NCBI RefSeq assembly: GCF_001708505.1
Contig: NZ_CP015992.1
Location: forward strand, 3,906,001 to 3,970,000
Source: Pseudomonas sp. TCU-HL1
GTDB lineage: Bacteria > Pseudomonadota > Gammaproteobacteria > Pseudomonadales > Pseudomonadaceae
Direction of reading: 5' to 3'
DNA length: 64,000 nucleotides
In this document: in pieces, positions 42,994 to 50,669 of the stretch
Position numbering within the stretch: the first letter of the stretch is position 1
Layout: each line of letters starts with the position of its first letter
Position numbers and translations under genes: made by a program
The notes under the pieces: model-generated
Seen by the model: only the letters and a program-made list of their open reading frames with translations
Database searches by the model: none
Told to the model about the DNA's origin: nothing

Positions 42994-43734
42994 TCAAACC
43001 AGGTGGTCGAGGGCAAACGCGGTCATGAAGCCCGCCAGGGTGATCAAACCGGTCCAGGCGTGCGTGCTCTCGAATGCTTCAGGGATCAGGGTATCCACCA
43101 GCATGCAAAGCACCGCACCCGCCGAGAAGCCCAGGGCGAAGGCCAGCCAGTGGGGCGGGAGGTCGGCGAGCAGGCCCGGTCCGGCCATGGCCGCCAGCCC
43201 CGACAGCAGTGCAATGACGCCCCAGAGGCCGAATACCACCCAGCCACTGCGCTGTTCTTCACGCAGGCCAGCAGCGCTGGCCAGGCCCTCGGGCAGGTTG
43301 GCGAGGAAGATGGCCACCAGCATCAGCAGGCTGACATCTCCGCCATCCAGCAGGCCCAGCCCCAGGCCAAGGGATTCGGGAATCCCGTCGAGGAAGGCGC
43401 CGACCGCGATCAGCAAGGCCACCATGCTGCCGCCACTACCGGCCTTGCCCCTGTGGTGCTGCTCCAGACGGTCGAGGTACTGGCTGGCCAACACGAAGAC
43501 AACGCCACCGGCCATCAGCCCTGCAAGAGTGGGCCAGAGGCCACCGATGCGCTCAGCCTCGGGAATCTGCCCGAAGCACAGGGCCGCGACCAGCACACCA
43601 CTGCCATAGGCCATGATCGAGGCCACTACTTTCTGCGGCAGTCTGGCGAAGAATCCGATGGCGGCGCCCAGAATCAGGCTACTGGCGGCCAGCCAGCCCC
43701 AAAGGCCGGCCTGGATGGTGACGGGTATCTGCAC
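42994..43734 (-). CDS. ZIP-family metal transporter
   Basis: Inner membrane metal importer of 246 residues with about eight helices. The conserved metal helices are visible as VGAFLDGIPESLGLGL and AIFLANLPEGLASAAGL, where His is replaced by Asp/Asn in positions that are often HNxPEG. Zinc or iron transport is the family role; this subgroup resembles ZupT-type. The start is GTG 43734 with a perfect AAGGAGG site six bases upstream. Confidence 0.85.
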   Translation of the reverse strand: MQIPVTIQAGLWGWLAASSLILGAAIGFFARLPQKVVASIMAYGSGVLVAALCFGQIPEAERIGGLWPTLAGLMAGGVVFVLASQYLDRLEQHHRGKAGSGGSMVALLIAVGAFLDGIPESLGLGLGLLDGGDVSLLMLVAIFLANLPEGLASAAGLREEQRSGWVVFGLWGVIALLSGLAAMAGPGLLADLPPHWLAFALGFSAGAVLCMLVDTLIPEAFESTHAWTGLITLAGFMTAFALDHLV

Positions 43735-43788
43735 GAAGTCCTCCTTGATCGACGCGCCAGGTTTGACGGCGCAAGCTCCGCGCCCAGC

Positions 43789-44664
43789 CTATCGGTCCAG
43801 CAGCCGTTCCAGCAACCAGCTGGCCGCCGGCCCCAGGGGACGTTGCCGCGACCAGACCACATCCACGGCCTGGCTACGTGGCCAACCGGGCACCTGCAAC
43901 TCCTTCAAGCGACCATTGGCGTACCCGCTGACCAGCCAGCGCGGCAGCTCCGCCCAGCCGAAACCGTTGCTGGCCATTTCCAGCAGCATCAGGTAACTCG
44001 GCGCGGACCAGCAGCGGCCACCGCTGTATGGCAGACCGTCGTCCACCGCCAGGGCGTCACCCAGGGTGTTCAGACGCAGCAGGCGCCAAGCAGCCAGGTC
44101 GCTCTCGCGGACGTCCGGCCGCTGCGCCAGTGGATGGTCGAGGGCCACGAACAGACCGAAATCGGCGCGCTCGGCCACGGTCGCCGAACCCAGCTCTGGC
44201 GGGTAGCTACCCTGCGCGGCCAGCAGGCCGAGGGTAGCCCGTCCCTGGGCGACCAGCTCGATCACATCCTGATGCTCGGCAATCAGGCATTCGAACTCGA
44301 GGTCGGGGTAGCGCTGATCCAGCTCGGCCAGACGCTCCTCGTACTGTGCCGACTGATAGGCATCCGACAGCGCCAGACTGACCCTGGGCTCCAGCCCGCC
44401 AGCCAGCTGGGCCGCGGCGTGCTGCAAGCGGTCGGAGGCCGCGAGGATATCTCCGACCCGCCCCAGCAACACCCGACCCGCCTCGGTCAGTTGCGACTGG
44501 CGACTGCTGCGGTCGAAGAGTTCCAGACCGAGGTCGATCTCCAGTCGGGCGATCGCCTCGCTGATGGTGGACTGGCTTTTGCCCAGCTTGCGCGCGGCAG
44601 CACTGAAGGAGCCGAGGGCAACGGACTGGGCGAAGGCCTCAAGGGATTCAGGGGAGTAGTTCAT
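43789..44664 (-). CDS. LysR-family transcriptional regulator
   Basis: Regulator of 291 residues with an N-terminal winged HTH (FSAAARKLGKSQSTISEAIARLEIDLGLELFDRSSRQSQLTEAG) and a periplasmic-binding-like effector domain. It is divergent from a PACE efflux gene, 90 bp apart, the same arrangement as the LysR regulator of the AceI transporter in Acinetobacter, so control of that pump is likely. A palindrome CATCGACCGATG lies between them at 44702-44713. Confidence 0.88.
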   Translation of the reverse strand: MNYSPESLEAFAQSVALGSFSAAARKLGKSQSTISEAIARLEIDLGLELFDRSSRQSQLTEAGRVLLGRVGDILAASDRLQHAAAQLAGGLEPRVSLALSDAYQSAQYEERLAELDQRYPDLEFECLIAEHQDVIELVAQGRATLGLLAAQGSYPPELGSATVAERADFGLFVALDHPLAQRPDVRESDLAAWRLLRLNTLGDALAVDDGLPYSGGRCWSAPSYLMLLEMASNGFGWAELPRWLVSGYANGRLKELQVPGWPRSQAVDVVWSRQRPLGPAASWLLERLLDR

Positions 44665-44701
44665 ATCGGTTTTCCCGATGGCATCTCACTTAACCCTATC
44701 C

Positions 44702-44713
44702 CATCGACCGATG
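44702..44713. promoter_or_regulatory. Palindrome in the LysR/PACE divergent region
   Basis: CATCG-AC-CGATG is a perfect 5-2-5 inverted repeat about 40 bp from each start codon. It is a candidate LysR site, though the T-N11-A rule is not clearly met. Confidence 0.4.
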
Positions 44714-44754
44714 AGAATACAGGCCACCCCTTCATGCCGAGCCTGGAGAGCACC

Positions 44755-45228
44755 ATGACCCGGACCACCACCACCGCCCTGAACAAGTCGCTCAAGGAGC
44801 GAGTCTTCCATGCCTTGGCCTTCGAGGGCCTGGCTGTGCTGCTGACCGCACCGGTACTGTCCCTGGTACTGGGCAAGTCGCTGGCGCACATGGGTGCGCT
44901 GACCCTGATGTTCTCCACTGTGGCGATGCTCTGGAACATGCTTTTCAACAGCCTCTTCGACCGCGCCCAGCATCGCCTGGGATTCCAGCGCACGCTGCCG
45001 GTACGCGTCGCCCACGCGCTGCTGTTCGAGCTCGGGCTTATCCTGGTGCTGGTGCCGCTGGCGGCCTGGTGGCTGTCGATCGGGCTGATCGAGGCCTTCG
45101 TGCTGGATATCGGCCTGCTGCTGTTCTTCCTGCCCTACACGCTGGCTTTCAACTGGACGTACGACGCACTTCGCGCTCGCCTGGTGGAAGGCCGGCCGGA
45201 GAAGACCGCCGGGTGCAGCGCCCGCTGA
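44755..45228 (+). CDS. PACE-family multidrug/biocide efflux transporter
   Basis: Inner membrane efflux protein of 157 residues with four helices in two bacterial transmembrane pair domains. Conserved elements are ERVFHALAFEGLAVLL in helix 1, LWNMLFNSLFDRAQHRLG, RVAHALLFELGLILVLVPLAAWWL and PYTLAFNWTYDALR. Members expel cationic biocides such as chlorhexidine or acriflavine. ATG 44755 follows a GGAGAG site; an ATG at 44734 is less likely. Regulated probably by the divergent LysR. Confidence 0.9.
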   Translation: MTRTTTTALNKSLKERVFHALAFEGLAVLLTAPVLSLVLGKSLAHMGALTLMFSTVAMLWNMLFNSLFDRAQHRLGFQRTLPVRVAHALLFELGLILVLVPLAAWWLSIGLIEAFVLDIGLLLFFLPYTLAFNWTYDALRARLVEGRPEKTAGCSAR

Positions 45229-45315
45229 GGCCGGCATCGAAATGAACAATTCTCGGGAACGTGGAAAGGCGCGCACAATCGAATAGAGTAATGACCCTTT
45301 CCGCAGGAGATCATC

Positions 45316-45483
45316 ATGCCTTGGTATGCCTGGCTGATACTGGTTCTGGCCATCGGTTCCATCGTCGGCAGCCTGATGCTGTTGCGCGACACGGCGAAGA
45401 AACTGCCGCTGACCGAAGAGCAACTCAAGCGCGTCCGCGAGCGCAATGCCGAGATGGATGCCAAGGAAGCCAAGGACCGCTGA
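45316..45483 (+). CDS. Small single-helix membrane protein (DUF2897-like)
   Basis: A 55-residue protein. An N-terminal helix (MPWYAWLILVLAIGSIVGSLMLLR in effect, residues 4-25) is followed by a charged helical tail (LTEEQLKRVRERNAEMDAKE). A GCAGGAGA ribosome site lies nine bases before ATG 45316. It resembles DUF2897 proteins of Pseudomonas, whose role is unknown. It lies 52 bp before the CPBP protease gene. Confidence 0.8.
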   Translation: MPWYAWLILVLAIGSIVGSLMLLRDTAKKLPLTEEQLKRVRERNAEMDAKEAKDR

Positions 45484-45535
45484 CCTCGTGCAGTTTCCCG
45501 ATCACCGGACTGCGGCATCGCCACAGGGAGGCGGC

Positions 45536-46291
45536 ATGCCGCTCCATCTGCAACGGCTGTTCCCGCTGATCGTCCTCGCACTTGGCCAGGGGCTGGGCGG
45601 CGTGCAGGTGAGCGCCCTGTTGGCGGGCGTCGCCTATGCCGGCTGGGTCTTCTCCGAACGCCAGCTGCCGGTCCATATCTGGCTGCCGGTCGCCCTGCTC
45701 GCTTCCGTAGCGCTCGCCGCACATCTGGTGCCAGGTTTCAGCCCCCTGCCCCTGGAAGAACCACGCCGCATCAGTCCGGATGCGCCGCCCTATGTGTTGC
45801 GCCTGTCCTGGGACAAGCTCCTGGTGGGTATGACCTTGCTGGCCTGGTGGCTGGGCCGCCCACCACAGCCCGCACCGTCGCCACAGCGGGCCTGGCCCGT
45901 GGTGCTGGCAACCTTGCTGGTGGTTCCGTTGCTGGCGCTGGCGTCAGGGCTGGTGGCCTGGCAACCAAAGTGGCCGGACATGCTCTGGCAATGGCTCGCC
46001 GTCAACCTGCTGGCCACGGTGCTGGCGGAAGAACTGGTATTTCGCGGGCTGCTGCAACCGGCGCTGACTGCCCGGCTGGGCGCGCGCCATGGCGTGCTGC
46101 TCACGGCGATACTGTTCGGCGCCGCGCACATTCCCTTCAGCCCGCTGTTCGCGCTATTGGCAGGCGTTGCGGGGCTGGGCTACGGCCTGGCCTTCCACTA
46201 CAGCGGTCGGCTTTCAGTGGCTGTGGCCCTGCACCTGGGAGTCAATCTCTGCCATCTGTTACTGCTGAGCTACCCGTTGCGGCTGGCCTGA
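45536..46291 (+). CDS. CPBP-family intramembrane glutamic endopeptidase
   Basis: Inner membrane protease of 251 residues with about eight helices. The Rce1-like catalytic set is complete: EELVFRG (EExxxR), FGAAH (FxxxH) and HLGVN (HxxxN). Bacterial members process prenylated or bacteriocin-like peptides or act in immunity and signalling; the substrate here is unknown. ATG 45536 has AGGGAGG just upstream. Its last 50 bp overlap the 3' end of the convergent solute-binding protein gene. Confidence 0.85.
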   Translation: MPLHLQRLFPLIVLALGQGLGGVQVSALLAGVAYAGWVFSERQLPVHIWLPVALLASVALAAHLVPGFSPLPLEEPRRISPDAPPYVLRLSWDKLLVGMTLLAWWLGRPPQPAPSPQRAWPVVLATLLVVPLLALASGLVAWQPKWPDMLWQWLAVNLLATVLAEELVFRGLLQPALTARLGARHGVLLTAILFGAAHIPFSPLFALLAGVAGLGYGLAFHYSGRLSVAVALHLGVNLCHLLLLSYPLRLA

Positions 46292-47063
46292 CGACCACGC
46301 CGTAGCGCCCGAAAATCCGCTGCAGGCGACCCTCGGCGCGCAGTTTCTCCAGCAGCGCGGAAAATTGCTCGGCACTGATGGGGGCCGCCGGCCGCAACAA
46401 GGCATGGTGGTGATAGCGCTGGTCCAGTCGGCTACTGGTGAGGAAGCTACCGGCCTGCTCCGGGTGCTGCTCCAGGTACGCGCTCAAATAGGAACGGGTC
46501 ATCAGGGCGATGTCCGCCCGCTCCCTCAGCAGCATCCGCAGGTTGCTGTCGTGGGAATAGGAAAGCTTTGCGTCGAACTCGCGCTGCAGGAACTCGGGGT
46601 CGGCATTGAATCCGGCAAAACCGTAGTGGTAGCCGTTGTAGAGCGCCAGACGCTTGCCGGCCAGCTTGCTGAAGTAGTGTTCACCACGCCCGGGTCGAGC
46701 CTTGGCGACGAAGATTTCCGCGTCTTCCAGTCCCATGTCGATACGAGCGCCAGGAATGCCTTGCCATCCCCAGTCCGGATTCTCGAACACGACCAGATCA
46801 ACCCGCCCTTCCTGGAAGTCGCGGAAGCGCCGGGGGATGGCGGTGGGGCGCAGCACGAAACGGTAATCCGTCTGCAGCCCGTTGAGCACTTCCAGCAATT
46901 CCGCAAGCAAGCCACCCGGCTCGCCCGACTCTGCCTTGAAGACGTAGGGAGGAAACGGCGCGCCGGCAACCTTCACGGTCTGCGACGCCATTGTGGGCGC
47001 GGAAATCAGCAGGACCACGGAAAACCACAACATCTTCAGCGAAGCGCGCCTGCAACCATCCAT
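46242..47063 (-). CDS. Periplasmic solute-binding protein (SBP family 3-like)
   Basis: Exported protein of 273 residues with signal peptide ending near residue 27 (MLWFSVVLLISAPTMAS) and a bacterial extracellular solute-binding 3 fold (VKVAGAPFPPYVFKAESGEPGGLLAELLEVLNGL). No ABC permease or ATPase lies nearby, so it could be an orphan or a signalling subunit. The start might be ATG 47033. Its 3' end overlaps the CPBP gene by 50 bp on the opposite strand. Confidence 0.82.
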   Translation of the reverse strand: MDGCRRASLKMLWFSVVLLISAPTMASQTVKVAGAPFPPYVFKAESGEPGGLLAELLEVLNGLQTDYRFVLRPTAIPRRFRDFQEGRVDLVVFENPDWGWQGIPGARIDMGLEDAEIFVAKARPGRGEHYFSKLAGKRLALYNGYHYGFAGFNADPEFLQREFDAKLSYSHDSNLRMLLRERADIALMTRSYLSAYLEQHPEQAGSFLTSSRLDQRYHHHALLRPAAPISAEQFSALLEKLRAEGRLQRIFGRYGVVVRPAATGSSAVTDGRD

Positions 47064-47165
47064 TTCTACAACTGCTCCCTGCAGCTAACGGCCGTGCGCA
47101 GCAGCCTACGTGATTAATGCTTCAGCTTTTCAGCCACCCCGGGCGTACTGTGACGGAGTTCACAC

Positions 47166-47801
47166 TCACCCCTGGACGTCCTTGATCACCAGGGACAAGG
47201 CTTGTTCGGCCAACTGGTCGAGGCTCATCGGCCCTTCGGGCCGGAACCAGGTCGTTGACCAGCTCAGTGCCCCGGTGAGAAACCGGCGCAGGATGAACGG
47301 GTCGGCGGTGAAGTAGCCTTCTGCCCTCGCCTCGCCAAGCACCTCCAACCACAGCTGCTCGTAGCTTTCCCGCAGCTGGAGGATATGGGCCTGGCCCTCC
47401 CCCGACAGCGAGCGCCATTCATACACCAGCACCGCCATGGCTTCCCCGGTGCCCCCCATGATGGATTGGAGCTCGCAGCGAATCAGCGCCAGCACACGAC
47501 CACGCAGGTCATCAGCCTCCGCGAGGGACGCGCGCATCAGCGCGGTGTTGTAGAGGACGGTTTCCTCCATCACCGAACGCAGGATCTCATCCTTGCTCTT
47601 GAAGTGGTGGAAGATGCTGCCGGACTGGATACCTACCGCGCTGGCCAGGTCGCGCACCGTGGTGCGCTCGTAGCCTTTGCTACGGAACAGGTGGGCGGCG
47701 GTCTGCAGCAGCTTGCCGCGGGCACTTTCAGGGTCGGTGATCTGGCCACTGGCAACCAGTTCCTGCATCACCGCCTGGGCTTTTTCGTCGTCAAGGCTCA
47801 T
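47166..47801 (-). CDS. atuR: TetR-family repressor of the atu cluster, AtuR
   Basis: Repressor of 211 residues. The N-terminal HTH is GKLLQTAAHLFRSKGYERTTVRDLASAVGIQSGSIFHHFKSKDEIL, followed by a helical ligand domain. It is divergent from atuA and the intergenic region has two inverted repeats of the same type, so it very likely represses the atu operon and responds to a terpenoid CoA ester. The start at 47801 is preferred over the long frame to 47936. The assignment rests on position, family and operators. Confidence 0.88.
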   Translation of the reverse strand: MSLDDEKAQAVMQELVASGQITDPESARGKLLQTAAHLFRSKGYERTTVRDLASAVGIQSGSIFHHFKSKDEILRSVMEETVLYNTALMRASLAEADDLRGRVLALIRCELQSIMGGTGEAMAVLVYEWRSLSGEGQAHILQLRESYEQLWLEVLGEARAEGYFTADPFILRRFLTGALSWSTTWFRPEGPMSLDQLAEQALSLVIKDVQG

Positions 47802-47889
47802 TGGTTTCCCCGCTGCGGTCAGCCATTCCAACTTAAGAATGGTTCGCAAGTCTCTGTCTTGATTAATGAAATCTATGCTGGCCAATGCG

Positions 47890-47907
47890 CCCAAGCAAGC
47901 GCTCGGG
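47890..47907. promoter_or_regulatory. Candidate AtuR operator 1
   Basis: CCCAAGC-AAGC-GCTCGGG is a 7-4-7 inverted repeat with one mismatch. It is 46 bp centre to centre from operator 2. Confidence 0.7.
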
Positions 47908-47935
47908 TAAAAAAGAGCTTGTCGGGCACTTTTCA

Positions 47936-47953
47936 ACCAAGCGCTTGCTTGGT
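47936..47953. promoter_or_regulatory. Candidate AtuR operator 2
   Basis: ACCAAGC-GCTT-GCTTGGT is a perfect 7-4-7 inverted repeat, 42 bp before the atuA ATG. The shared CCAAGC half-site marks it as the same element as operator 1. Confidence 0.75.
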
Positions 47954-47994
47954 AGTGTTCAATCCATCACCCAACAGTGCTGCGGAATACTCCA

Positions 47995-49782
47995 ATGACA
48001 AGAACCGTACGCATCGGCTGCGCCTCCGCCTTCTGGGGCGACACCTCCACCGCCGCCGCCCAACTGGTGCAGGGCGCCAAGCTGGACTACCTCGTCTTCG
48101 ATTACCTGGCCGAGATCACTATGTCGATCATGGCCGGCGCGCGCCTGAAGGACCCGGACGCTGGCTTCGCCACCGACTTCGTCGAGGTGCTGGCGCCACT
48201 GCTTCCTGAAATCGCCGGGAAGAAAATCCGCGTGATCAGCAATGCCGGCGGGGTCAATCCCGTTGCCTGCGCCAGCGCCCTGGCAGCCGCCTGCGAGAAG
48301 GCCGGCGTAACGCTGAAGATCGCCGTCCTGCATGGCGACAACCTGCAACCCAGGCTCGGCGAACTGGCCAAGGCCGGCATCCGTGAAATGTTCAGTGACG
48401 CCCCGCTCCCGCCCCTGTGCGTGTCGGTCAACGCCTACCTGGGCGCGCCGGGCATCGTGGCCGCGCTGGAACAGGACGCCGACATCGTCATCACCGGCCG
48501 GGTAGTGGACAGCGCCGTGGTCAGCGCCGCCCTGGTCCATGAGTTCAACTGGTCCTGGGAGGATCACGACAAGCTCGCCCAAGCCGCCCTCGCCGGCCAC
48601 CTGATCGAGTGCGGCGCCCAGTGCACCGGCGGCAACTTCACTGATTGGGAGTCGGTGCCGGATTACGAACACATCGGTTTCCCCATCATCGAGGTGGAAG
48701 CCGACGGCAGTTTCTGCGTGACCAAGCCAGACGGTTCCGGCGGCCTGGTCACGCCTTTCTCGGTCGGCGAGCAGATGCTCTACGAGATAGGCGACCCGCG
48801 CGCCTATCTGCTCCCCGACGTGGTCTGCGACTTCACTCGCGTCACCCTCGAGCAGGCCGGCCCGGACCGTGTGCGCGTGCTGGGCGCCCGTGGGCTGGCT
48901 CCGACACCGCAATACAAGGTCAGCGCCACCTACCCCGATGGCTTCCGCTGCACCGCCAGTTGCCTGCTGGCGGGCATCGATGCAGTCAGGAAAGCCGGGC
49001 GGGTCAGCCGCGCGATCATTGCCAAGACCGAAGAGATTTTCGCCGGGCGCGGCTGGGGTCCCTACCGCGACGTGAACATCGAACTGCTGGGCAGCGAGGC
49101 CACCTACGGCCCCCACGGTCAAAGGACGGACAGCCGCGAAGTCGTGGTCAAGATCGCCGTCAGTCATAGCCGCAAGGATGCCCTGGTCCTGTTTTCCCGC
49201 GAGATCGCCCAGGCCGCCACCGGCATGGCGCCGGGCCTGACCGGCATCGTGGGCGGCCGCCCCACTGTCTACCCGGTGATCCGCCTGTTCTCCTTCCTGG
49301 TGGACAAGTCCGCTTGCCATCTCGAAGTGGAACTGGATGGCCAGCGCAGCACCTGCGACCTGCCGCAGTTGCACGGTTTCGACGTTGCGGCCCTGGCCGA
49401 CGCCCTTCCGCCCCCCGCCGCCGAAGGCCAGGCCAGCGCCAGTGTTCCGCTGGTGAAGCTGGCGGTGGCGCGCTCCGGCGATAAAGGCAACCACAGCAAT
49501 ATCGGCGTCATGGCGCGCAAGGCGGAGTACCTGCCCTGGATCGCCGAAGCCCTGACGCCGGAAGCCGTGGTCGACTGGATGGGGCACGTGCTCGATCCGC
49601 AACTGGGTCGCGTGGCCCGCTGGTACCTGCCGGGCAGTCATAGCCTCAATTTCCTGCTGGAGAACGCCCTCGGCGGCGGCGGGGTCGCCAGCCTCCGCAT
49701 CGACCCGCAAGGCAAAGCCTTCGCCCAGCAACTCCTGGAATTCCCGGTGCCGGTGCCCAAGGCCCTGGCCGACAGCCTCTGA
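47995..49782 (+). CDS. atuA: Acyclic terpene utilisation protein AtuA (DUF1446)
   Basis: First gene of the atu operon; 595 residues of the DUF1446 family. The N-terminus RTVRIGCASAFWGDTSTAAAQLVQGAKLDYLVFDYLAEITMSIM and the C-terminal LAVARSGDKGNHSNIGVMAR are conserved signatures. The protein is needed for growth on citronellol and geraniol in Pseudomonas, but its biochemical step is still unclear. The ATG at 47995 is preferred; an in-frame GTG six codons earlier is within the leader. It runs to 12 bp before atuB. Confidence 0.93.
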   Translation: MTRTVRIGCASAFWGDTSTAAAQLVQGAKLDYLVFDYLAEITMSIMAGARLKDPDAGFATDFVEVLAPLLPEIAGKKIRVISNAGGVNPVACASALAAACEKAGVTLKIAVLHGDNLQPRLGELAKAGIREMFSDAPLPPLCVSVNAYLGAPGIVAALEQDADIVITGRVVDSAVVSAALVHEFNWSWEDHDKLAQAALAGHLIECGAQCTGGNFTDWESVPDYEHIGFPIIEVEADGSFCVTKPDGSGGLVTPFSVGEQMLYEIGDPRAYLLPDVVCDFTRVTLEQAGPDRVRVLGARGLAPTPQYKVSATYPDGFRCTASCLLAGIDAVRKAGRVSRAIIAKTEEIFAGRGWGPYRDVNIELLGSEATYGPHGQRTDSREVVVKIAVSHSRKDALVLFSREIAQAATGMAPGLTGIVGGRPTVYPVIRLFSFLVDKSACHLEVELDGQRSTCDLPQLHGFDVAALADALPPPAAEGQASASVPLVKLAVARSGDKGNHSNIGVMARKAEYLPWIAEALTPEAVVDWMGHVLDPQLGRVARWYLPGSHSLNFLLENALGGGGVASLRIDPQGKAFAQQLLEFPVPVPKALADSL

Positions 49783-49793
49783 GGACGCAATCC

Positions 49794-50669
49794 ATGGCAT
49801 ACGACTCGGTATTCAAGCCCGGCCTGTTCAGCGGCCAGACCATCATGGTCACCGGCGGCGGCAGCGGCATCGGCCGCTGCACTGCCCACGAACTGGCGGC
49901 CCTGGGCGCCCACGTGGTGCTGGTCGGCCGCAAGCCGGAGAAGCTGGAAAAGACCGCAGGCGAGATCATCGAAGACGGCGGCGTCGCCAGCTGGCAGGCC
50001 TGTGACGTCCGCGACGAAGACGCGGTGAAGGCCATGGTGTCCACGGTCCTGGCCGAGCGTGGCGCCATCCACCACCTGGTCAACAACGCCGGCGGCCAAT
50101 ACCCCGCCCCGCTCGCCTCGATCAACCAGAAAGGTTTCGAGACCGTGATCCGCACCAACCTGGTCGGCGGCTTCCTGGTGGCGCGCGAAGTATTCAATCA
50201 GGCCATGAGCAAGACCGGCGGCAGCATCGTCAACATGCTCGCCGACATGTGGGGCGGCATGCCCGGCATGGGCCATTCCGGCGCCGCCCGCGCCGGGATG
50301 GAGAACTTCACCAAGACCGCCGCTGTCGAGTGGGGTTACGCAGGCGTGCGGGTCAACGCCGTGGCGCCCGGCTGGATCGCTTCCAGCGGCATGGACACCT
50401 ACGAAGGCGCCTTCAAGGCCATCATCCCGACCCTGCGCGAACACGTGCCGCTCAAGCGCATCGGCAGCGAGTCGGAAGTGGCTGCCGCCATCGTCTTCCT
50501 GCTCTCCCCCGGCGGCGCCTTCATCAGTGGCAACACCATCCGCATCGACGGCGCGGCCAGCCAAGGCAGCCGCGCCTTTCCCCTGGCCAAGGCCAGGCCG
50601 GGCCAGAGCAAGGCCTACAACGGCTTCCACCGGGCCTACCTGCCCGACGTGCTGAAGGATCAAGAATAA
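49794..50669 (+). CDS. atuB: SDR-type protein AtuB without the YxxxK pair
   Basis: Short-chain dehydrogenase-fold protein of 291 residues in the atu operon. The cofactor loop VTGGGSGIG (19-27) and VNNAGG are intact. At the catalytic site the usual Tyr-x-x-x-Lys is Ser162-Gly-Ala-Ala-Arg166 (GHSGAARAG), as in dienoyl-CoA-reductase-like SDRs where Tyr is shifted; here Lys is also Arg. A role in oxidising citronellol/citronellal or a CoA-ester intermediate has been proposed for the cluster, but this site makes ordinary alcohol dehydrogenation uncertain. The stop overlaps the atuC start (TAATG). Confidence 0.9.
   Translation: MAYDSVFKPGLFSGQTIMVTGGGSGIGRCTAHELAALGAHVVLVGRKPEKLEKTAGEIIEDGGVASWQACDVRDEDAVKAMVSTVLAERGAIHHLVNNAGGQYPAPLASINQKGFETVIRTNLVGGFLVAREVFNQAMSKTGGSIVNMLADMWGGMPGMGHSGAARAGMENFTKTAAVEWGYAGVRVNAVAPGWIASSGMDTYEGAFKAIIPTLREHVPLKRIGSESEVAAAIVFLLSPGGAFISGNTIRIDGAASQGSRAFPLAKARPGQSKAYNGFHRAYLPDVLKDQE

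Noticed and set aside
47959..49800. 613-codon minus-strand frame
   Set aside because: Antisense shadow of atuA; low-complexity composition.
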